A stretch of 64,000 bases of DNA from Bombyx mori (lineage: Eukaryota > Arthropoda > Insecta > Lepidoptera > Bombycidae), in assembly GCF_030269925.1 (NCBI RefSeq), contig NC_085111.1:1736001-1800000 (forward strand), read 5' to 3'. Shown one piece after another: positions 57,655 through 64,000 of this stretch. Both the position numbers and the translations under genes were made by a program. The stretch's first letter is position 1, and each line of letters starts with the position of its first letter. The notes under the pieces are model-generated. The model made no database searches. It was not told the origin of the DNA and worked only from the letters and a program-made list of their open reading frames with translations.

Positions 57655-60600
57655 TTATTTCTTAAAGATATTCTTACAATAGAGAACGGACTGAGAGAAC
57701 CCTCGCAGGGGCGGCGGGACGCCATCAGCCATGAGACGGAGGTGCCCGGCCTCGGCCAGGTAGTTGGCCTTCAGCAGCTCTCGCGTGGCCCACGGCACGG
57801 AGTACGGCGCGTCCTCGGAGCCGCCCTCCCGGCTGATGATGTAGCTGAGCATTTTGGGGTACAGCGGAGTGCCGACCAGACTCACGAACAAGTCGTTGCG
57901 GAGCAACTCCGCGACCAGCTCATCGTCGATTTCTTGTTTCGCAACTTCTTCCTGCCGACCGACCAGTGTGCTTAGTACGAGTTTTTTTAACGTTCTCGAT
58001 AACGTAAAAGTTAACTCAAATTTGGGTGCAGTTGGAACGACGCCCCTGGCAACAAACATAGGCAAACGTTCCAACTCCATACAAATTTGAGTTAACATTT
58101 ACGATATCGAGAACGTTAAAAAAACTCGCTAGTTGAGGTTACAAATTAAAACTCGAACAGAGAGTCAAGTATTTGTATACCTAATAAATAGATAGTGAGT
58201 ATTGTATTTGAAATTTTGGAATAGTTAATAATAATACACAAATAGTAGTAATATGCAGTAGTAAGAGTAGTTACTGGTTTAATCATTCTCCTATTTAAAA
58301 AAAGTTTAGTTTACACTTTACAGTGGAACACACCGAGCATGGTTGGGGCGGCTCACCCAGCGGCGCCGCACGCTTGGGGATATGAGGTCGACATCTCTAT
58401 GCATTATGTACTACTGACTCGTCTTATCATCTGAAACTGTACATCGGCAGGGCATTTCGCGGTCACACGAGAGCAATGAGCGCTGAATACCTTGTGCTGT
58501 TGCAATATGTTCAGTATCTCTTCTTTGGAATGTTGATATTTACTGAGCAAGAGAATCCAGATGGCGTTCACGACTGCGTCCGGGACGACGTCGTCGATCA
58601 GCCATTTAATTTCCTACAATAAGTCCAATATAAGGTTAGTAAATGTGTAGGTACGTAGGGCTCCGACATCCGTTGTCCGCGCGCTTCTCCGGGGTCTGGT
58701 GAGTGCCCCATTGCAGAGATTTCTTTTTATCGGTTCCGGTGAGTGATTAGACAATATTTTGTTAAAAAAGTACAGTAGGCGCGCGAGTTCATGTCCATCC
58801 TGAGGAATGCGGTAGTGCTGTGACCTAGTTATTACGGTAATGTCGATAATAACTACCGATTTATTCAAGAGCTGTCAATTTGGTTTGATGTAACTTGGTA
58901 ATTTTGCAAATTATAAAATAAATGTGATAAGTAATTACTTATTTATCTGTAAAAGAGAAAAATATTTTTTAAATTCCAATTCAATTACTATCAGATGAAA
59001 AGACAACCGACAGATCAGAGTCCGAATCAGTATAGGTTTTTTTCTACCTGAACTTGTTGGAGGCGGAGTAGTCATGGTTTATTCACCGTGAAATAACACA
59101 ATAGCGTTAGCGTAAATTTTCGGTATCGATAAGCGCGCGTCACAACCGTCAAGGACAACACTAGACATCATTAGCTCATGAACGATCTTATAACATACAA
59201 AGGATTTTGGGTTCCAAAAATGAAGGAAGAAGAAAAAAAATATAGATAAATTATTAAAAAAATAAACTAATGAAATATAAACTACACATAAAATCTTTTT
59301 GTAAATCTACACAACTATCCAATCAAGGGGGGTGGGAGTATTCACAACATGATGCCTACGGGCTCCGCGAATTATTTCACATCGGGTGGGCCGTGAACCT
59401 GTTCATCTGCCTACGCAATAAAAAAATATACTGACTATCTGCGATTTAAAAAAAATGTTTATCGGTTTTATGTCTCTTTATTTGTCCGAGCCGGCGCCAC
59501 TGTCGGGGTACCTGCTCGCTAAGGACGGGCCGGCTGAGCAGCGCCTTGATGAGCTCCAAGCTCTCCTTGCTGTCCAGAGGGTTCGTCAGCAGCGCGTACA
59601 GGTACTCGCACTGCAGACTCGCCGACTCGCTGCACCGACAAACAATTCAACATTAACTTCATATACAACTTCCATAACAGATATGGATCAACGAGAATGA
59701 ACTTTTTTTACTGAAATTTTTTACTGGTGGTAGGACCTCTTGGGAGTCCGCACGGGTAGGTACCACCACCCTGCCTATTTCAGCCGTGAAGCAGTAATGC
59801 GTTTCGGTTTGAAAGGCGGGGCAGCCGTTGTAACTATACTGAGACCTTAGAACTTATCTCAAGGTGGGTGGCGCATTTACGTTGTAGATGTCTATGGGCT
59901 CCAGTAACCACTTAACACCAGGTGGGCTGTGAGCTCGTCCACCCATCTAAGCAATAAAAAAAAAAAACTTATATCTCAAGGGGGGTGGCGCATTTACGTT
60001 GTAGATGTCTATGGGCTCCAGTAACCACTTTACACTAGGTGGACTGTGAGCTCGTCCACTCATCTAAGCAATAAAAAAAAAAGAACTTGTCATCTTCGAA
60101 GGCAGACTGCTGTCGACGAGAGATCACCGCTAATGTCGCTGTTGGACATCAGCAGCGACACAATGGAGCCGTTGCCAAACAGTTAAGATTATTGTCAAAC
60201 TTCATTTGTAGAAGCACAAAAAAACTGTGGAGGTTTCAATTCGGAGTTGAATAGGATAGAATTTTAATGGACTTCGAACAACCGTATGTAATTATGGAAT
60301 TAAAATTGTTATTAATCTATCTTCGAGTCGTAATGGAGTCACCCCTAACTTCTGTGACGTAGCGGTATCTATCGGCTACAATTTGGAACCAACATTATTT
60401 TTTACTAAGCAGTTAATTTATTAAATCTCTAGTCAATCAAATTAACGGTAACCTTTACCTGGAAGTAATCGGAGGCCAGCAGTTCAGCACGTCGACCAGA
60501 GCCTTCCTCTGTTGCCAAGTGTCGGACTCCTCAAGGAACTTCTCGAATAATTCACGTCGACCTTCTTCACTCGCCAATGCCTCCTCTGAAAATAATTTCC

Positions 60601-63600
60601 GAATCGTCACAAATTGCTGATGCTGATATTTGTTTACTTTAGCGTTGCCTGTTCCATCTCTAAATTAGGTAACAACATTCTGATCTATGCTACTTACAAA
60701 CGAAATATTTCTTTTTTGTTAATGTTTTTTTTTGTTGTTGAGACTCTCGACGATTTGCTACCAGAAGGTTCTTGGTTACTTTGGTCACATTGCTCGGCGG
60801 CCATCAGACAAACTTGAAAAATTGACTGTGGTGGGCAAGGTAGAAGGGAAAAGACCCGCCGGCCGGCCACCAAACCGGTGGCCGGCCGGTCCAAACCAAA
60901 CCAAACCGGAACGTTGGTCGGATCAGATAACTGCGCTCACTGGACTCTCTGTTGCGAACGCCCTGAGAAAAGCCGAAAACCGAAGGAAATGGAAGCTGAT
61001 GGTACAAAGAGCCACGAAGGGCTTTCAGAGACACGACCTTCAACAATGGAATGAGCTATGGAATGAGCTCCCCTCCACGGTGTTTCCCGAGCGCTATGAC
61101 TTGTCCTTCTTCAAACGAGGCCTGTGGAGAGTATTAAGCGGTAGGCAGCGGCTTGGCTTTGCCCCTGGCATTGTTGAAGTCCATGGGCGACGGTAACCAC
61201 TCACCATCAGGTGGGCCGTATGCTCTCGTCTGCCTACAAGGGCAATAGAAAAAAATGAAGTATGCGACTAAGAAGAAGAAGATAGTCGTGAATAAGCAGC
61301 AGAGTATTGATGAGACCTGTGACGGCGGCGGCGCGGTGCGGCCAGTGCTCGCGCAGCAGGTCGGCGCCGCAGCGCAGGCCGCGCCCGCCGCCGCGCTCGC
61401 CCGACAGCGCCAGCACGCCCGCCAGCCGGTGCGGCGCCAGCCCCAGCGCCGCCACGCTCTGCACCACCTCGTCCAGCACATCCGGGGGGAGCTTCACGCC
61501 CTCCTTGTGGTACTGCACGACGCGCTCCACTAGGATCTGCGCCTCACTGATTCACGGAACATTTTACTTAGAAATTATTACGAATACTAAACAAGAACAC
61601 GATATCGAAGGGTGAAAGGCTATCTAGTTTAAGCGATATTTTTGCAAATTTACAGGGGAGCTATTTAAAGTCTAAAATTTGAAAAAAATATTATAGCAAT
61701 AAAAGTTCTTCAGCTATTCGAATGAACTTAATTGAATTCGAACTTAATAGAAGTTCAATTAAAAACAGTGAGTTGTTGATGCTAATACCAAACATAAAGG
61801 ACCGTTAATTATAAAGATAAATGCCGCGTATTACGCGAAATGTCGCTTAAACCAAATAGCCTTTTACCACTCGATATTATTATATAAATATTAATAAAGC
61901 ACTATAGAAGCGTTCCTAATATCTTGGTCGTCTGACGATGGATGGATTGTTACTTTCTTCGGTTGTCAACTTGTTGCGACTTGTAAATGAATTAAAACTA
62001 GAGGTCCCGCAGTAGTCGAAATTCGACTATAATTAATTGGAATTGTAAGTTTGTACACTATTATGTTTGTATTTTACACTTCTATAATCACAAATTTCGC
62101 CAAGACTATAGACTATAGAAAAATATTAATAAGGACAAACAATATTTAATCTATTCTCAATTTGACAACAGACGTCAAGAACAAATGTTTGACAATAAAT
62201 AGTATGCATGCGTGTGTGCGTCAGATACATGGTATGTAGTGTGTGTAATGTTTTCTATATTGATTTAATGTATCTTTTATGCATTATTTTAAAAAAATAT
62301 TAGCATTGTGCACTTCTTCTCTATAGTCTCTATAAGTGTGGAAAATTTCATACTCCTCCGTCCGCGCAGCTTTCATAAAAAGGGATACAAAGTTTTTGCT
62401 TCACGTATTAATATATAGATTACTGTTTGATCTCGTGTTTATCTGTTACTGATCTTTTCTGCTAAGTTGATGTGGAAATGTGAAATTTACAAGTGGTTTT
62501 TAGTTTAATTGCTTAACGAGCTTAACTTGGCGAATCGTCGACGTTTATCGTGTATGTAGTGGGCGTACCTCTGGTCGGCGAGTGCTTGCGCGGCGGCGCG
62601 CAGCACGTGCGCGGGCGGCGCGGGCACGTGCAGACACTGCAGCAGCGGCGCCAGCGGGGGCGCGCGGCCCGCCCCGCCCCGCAGCACCAGCCGCGCCAGC
62701 CCCGACACCACGCGCTCCGCGTCACCGTGACTCTTCTCTATCTCACTGACACATATGACGGAAGGTCTTAGTCTATAGGTACTACTGTTTGAATTCGGAA
62801 CGTCAAAAGTATCAACGAGCGACGTCCGCTGTGACACTTTCCTCTTTTCAATTCCAGCCGCCAAGGGCGACACATCGATTTCATATTTCATATATTCATA
62901 TATCTTTAATTAGTCACATAAGGATTAATAAAGATATCAAAACCAATAAATACAGTCCACTCTCATTTACCACAACGCAACATATGGTCCTTTGAGCTAT
63001 ACTAGTATAATAATATAATATAAATATAACAACTACTATATTTATCTTATTGTCTGCATCTACCTAACTGGCGAATTCTATCCCTGAACAAAAAGCATTA
63101 TACTAGAATTTATAGCAATTACAGTACACTGGCTCTGGCTATTTCACAGTAGCAAAATCGTCCTATATGTCATTAATAACCGTAGTACTTCCTCCACTGA
63201 CCGATTCAAAGTCGAATAAAATTTCATTTGTGCTGTGCCGTTATACCTAGAAACGGATCCTGTGAGAGAGACATCAGACGGCGGACTGGTATGGTGCTAT
63301 GGCAAATAGTGCTATGTTCCAAATGTTCCGTATATGGGCTGATCGAAACCTTTCAAGGAAGACCAAGATTTATTTTCTATTTTTTAGTTTAATTTTATAT
63401 AAAGCGTGTTTTTTTGTGTTTTAAACTATTATTTATTTTTCATTTTTTTTTTGTTAAATTTTCCATAAAAGCGTATTTTTAAAACTATTAAGTACTTTAA
63501 CTTCAATTCCAGCCTTATCGACTATAGATAAAAATTATATAAATTTGCAAATATCTTATTTTGCAAATTGAATAATGGAATAATCTTATCAAATTAGTGT

Positions 63601-63889
63601 ATTGTCATCGGTCTTCGACAAATTTACAAAGTTTGAAAGATGAAATCTGGCCGTTTAAAGTGGGTCAAAATCGCGTCTAAAGAAGTCAGTTACAAACATA
63701 CATACAAGTGAAGCTAATATAAAGCGTGTAAAAACTCGCACTACACCGGACAGCAGTACTCACGGCCAAATCGTATCCCGGGGCACGTCCGTGGAGTCGA
63801 TGATGGCCTGCACGCTGGACGAGTGGAAGTTCTCCAGGAAGCGAGCCCAGCGCGTCAGCTCCTGTCCTACTTGCGCCCATGTTTGTTCG
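57655..63889 (-). CDS. NBAS homologue, C-terminal part (continues past the window)
   Basis: Seven exons on the minus strand: 63889-63764, 62745-62569, 61546-61317, 60585-60459, 59629-59512, 58613-58491 and 57951-57655, with the stop at 57655. All junction phases agree and give 398 residues. The sequence is mostly amphipathic helices, as expected of a Sec39-type helical-repeat protein. Blocks are QTWAQVGQELTRWARFLENF, LVERVVQYHKEGVKLPPDVL, LYALLTNPLDSKESLELIKA and the C-terminus GTPLYPKMLS, LAEAGHLR, PPLRGFSQSVLY. The last three resemble the vertebrate NBAS ending as I remember it. NBAS works with ZW10 and RINT1 in a tether for Golgi-to-ER vesicles and in nonsense-mediated decay. The family call is less certain than the exon model. 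Two exons are extremely GC-rich. Confidence 0.75.
57965..58132. mobile_element. MITE at the 3' splice site of the last NBAS exon
   Basis: The arms GAGTTTTTTTAACGTTCTCG and CGAGAACGTTAAAAAAACTC pair perfectly, and the inner blocks TTAACTCAAATTTG and CAAATTTGAGTTAA also pair. Outer AGTGTGCTTAG survives on the exon side only. Related to 14842-15015. It ends 13 bases from the exon boundary. Confidence 0.9.
59345..59428 (+). repeat. Decayed LINE/SINE tail in an NBAS intron
   Basis: Keeps ATCGGGTGGGCCGTGAACCT and CATCTGCCTACGCAATAAAA. The body is not recognisable. Confidence 0.5.
59720..60083 (+). repeat. Bm1-type SINE with a duplicated 3' part
   Basis: A headless body runs from GGTGGTAGGACCTCTTGGGA to an A run at about 59965. 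It is followed directly by a second partial unit, from AACTTATATCTCAAGGGGGG to another A run ending near 60083. The two tails differ at several bases. Confidence 0.85.
60740..61252 (+). mobile_element. Chimeric LINE remnant: RTE-like coding joined to CR1-like tail
   Basis: The frame at 60732-61196 reads YFGHIARRPSDKLEKLTVVG, then a perfect palindrome around 60861-60890, WSDQITALTGLSVANALRKA and RKWKLMVQRAT. It then passes without a break into LWNELPSTVFPERYDLSFFK and ends at the same tail as 19260-19378. At the join, ATGGAATGAGCT is present twice in tandem. It is 5'-truncated and lies in an NBAS intron on the opposite strand. Confidence 0.75.
61695..61870. repeat. Dispersed repeat shared with 52190-52345
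   Basis: Contains CAGCTATTCGAATG, TAGAAGTTCAATTAAAAACA, AAAGATAAATG and GTCGCTTAAACCAAATAGCC in the same order as the copy in PRCC intron 2. Confidence 0.6.
61871..62568. other. NBAS intron, nothing further recognised
   Basis: AT-rich, with a TG-type run at about 62205-62250. No exon or repeat structure seen. Confidence 0.5.
62746..63763. other. NBAS intron, nothing recognised
   Basis: AT-rich with T-runs near 63400-63480. A tail CGTGTAAAAACTCGCACTA at 63724-63742 resembles the outer end of the MITE at 14842-15015, but the rest is missing. Confidence 0.45.
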
Positions 63890-64000
63890 CTAAATACAAC
63901 AATTCTCAATAAATTTATTTCTGTGTTCTTTTTCTGTAATCTGGGATGTCACAATACTTTTGTCGGGTTGTTAGAGATTTAACTTGGTTGAACTGAAAAT

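Noticed and set aside
57742..58090. Plus-strand frames of 77 and 78 residues
   Set aside because: Opposite the last NBAS exon and the MITE; no domain.
61255..61615. Plus-strand frames of 92 and 102 residues rich in A, R and P
   Set aside because: Shadows of the GC-rich NBAS exon on the other strand.
1..64000. CRISPR arrays, operons, bacterial insertion sequences, telomeric TTAGG arrays
   Set aside because: None seen; the window has ordinary lepidopteran nuclear gene structure throughout.

Overview
The window is animal nuclear DNA from a moth, most likely the silkworm Bombyx mori or a very close relative. It is AT-rich, its genes have many small exons with GT/AG introns, and it is packed with short interspersed elements that match my memory of the silkworm Bm1 SINE (tRNA-like head with A and B boxes, conserved body, A-rich tail), together with RTE-like and CR1/Jockey-like LINE ends and a broken mariner. 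There is no prokaryotic gene organisation, no CRISPR array and no convincing true tRNA or rRNA gene.

Ten protein genes can be built exon by exon, and in each model the reading frame closes across every splice junction. In order: IGBP1/Tap42 (minus, 6106-11881), a leucine-rich-repeat type I membrane protein (plus, 19862-23760), an unrecognised 908-residue secreted low-complexity protein (minus, 26404-29240), a C19orf47-like SAM-domain protein (minus, 36275-39314), janus/PHPT1 phosphohistidine phosphatase (plus, 41206-43247), DPH2 of diphthamide synthesis (plus, 45531-47778), CCDC124 (minus, 48021-50044), PRCC (plus, 51806-54520), mitochondrial ribosomal protein uS11m/MRPS11 (minus, 54642-55903), and the 3' end of an NBAS homologue (minus, 57655 to beyond the window).

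Layout: 0-6 kb is repeat-rich intergenic DNA; 6-12 kb is Tap42; 12-19.8 kb is mostly empty apart from transposon remnants and a possible upstream exon of the LRR gene; 19.8-29.3 kb holds the LRR gene and the secreted-protein gene; 29.3-36.2 kb is a transposon-rich gap; 36-56 kb is a compact block of six housekeeping genes in divergent and convergent pairs; 57-64 kb is the NBAS 3' region with very GC-rich exons. The housekeeping genes touch translation and ribosomes (DPH2, CCDC124, MRPS11), RNA processing (PRCC), phosphatase control (Tap42, PHPT1) and ER-Golgi traffic (NBAS). They do not form a pathway.

The most unusual signals are in the non-coding DNA. One repeat family occurs five times between 39 and 56 kb, each time in the 5' flank of a housekeeping gene. 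Its long terminal inverted repeats carry a sequence that reads as an E2F-type site. One copy contains a second, nested MITE whose empty site can be read from the opposite arm. Another MITE abuts the 3' splice site of the last NBAS exon and could supply its branch point. I saw no clearly new biological system; these transposon-gene contacts are the best leads.
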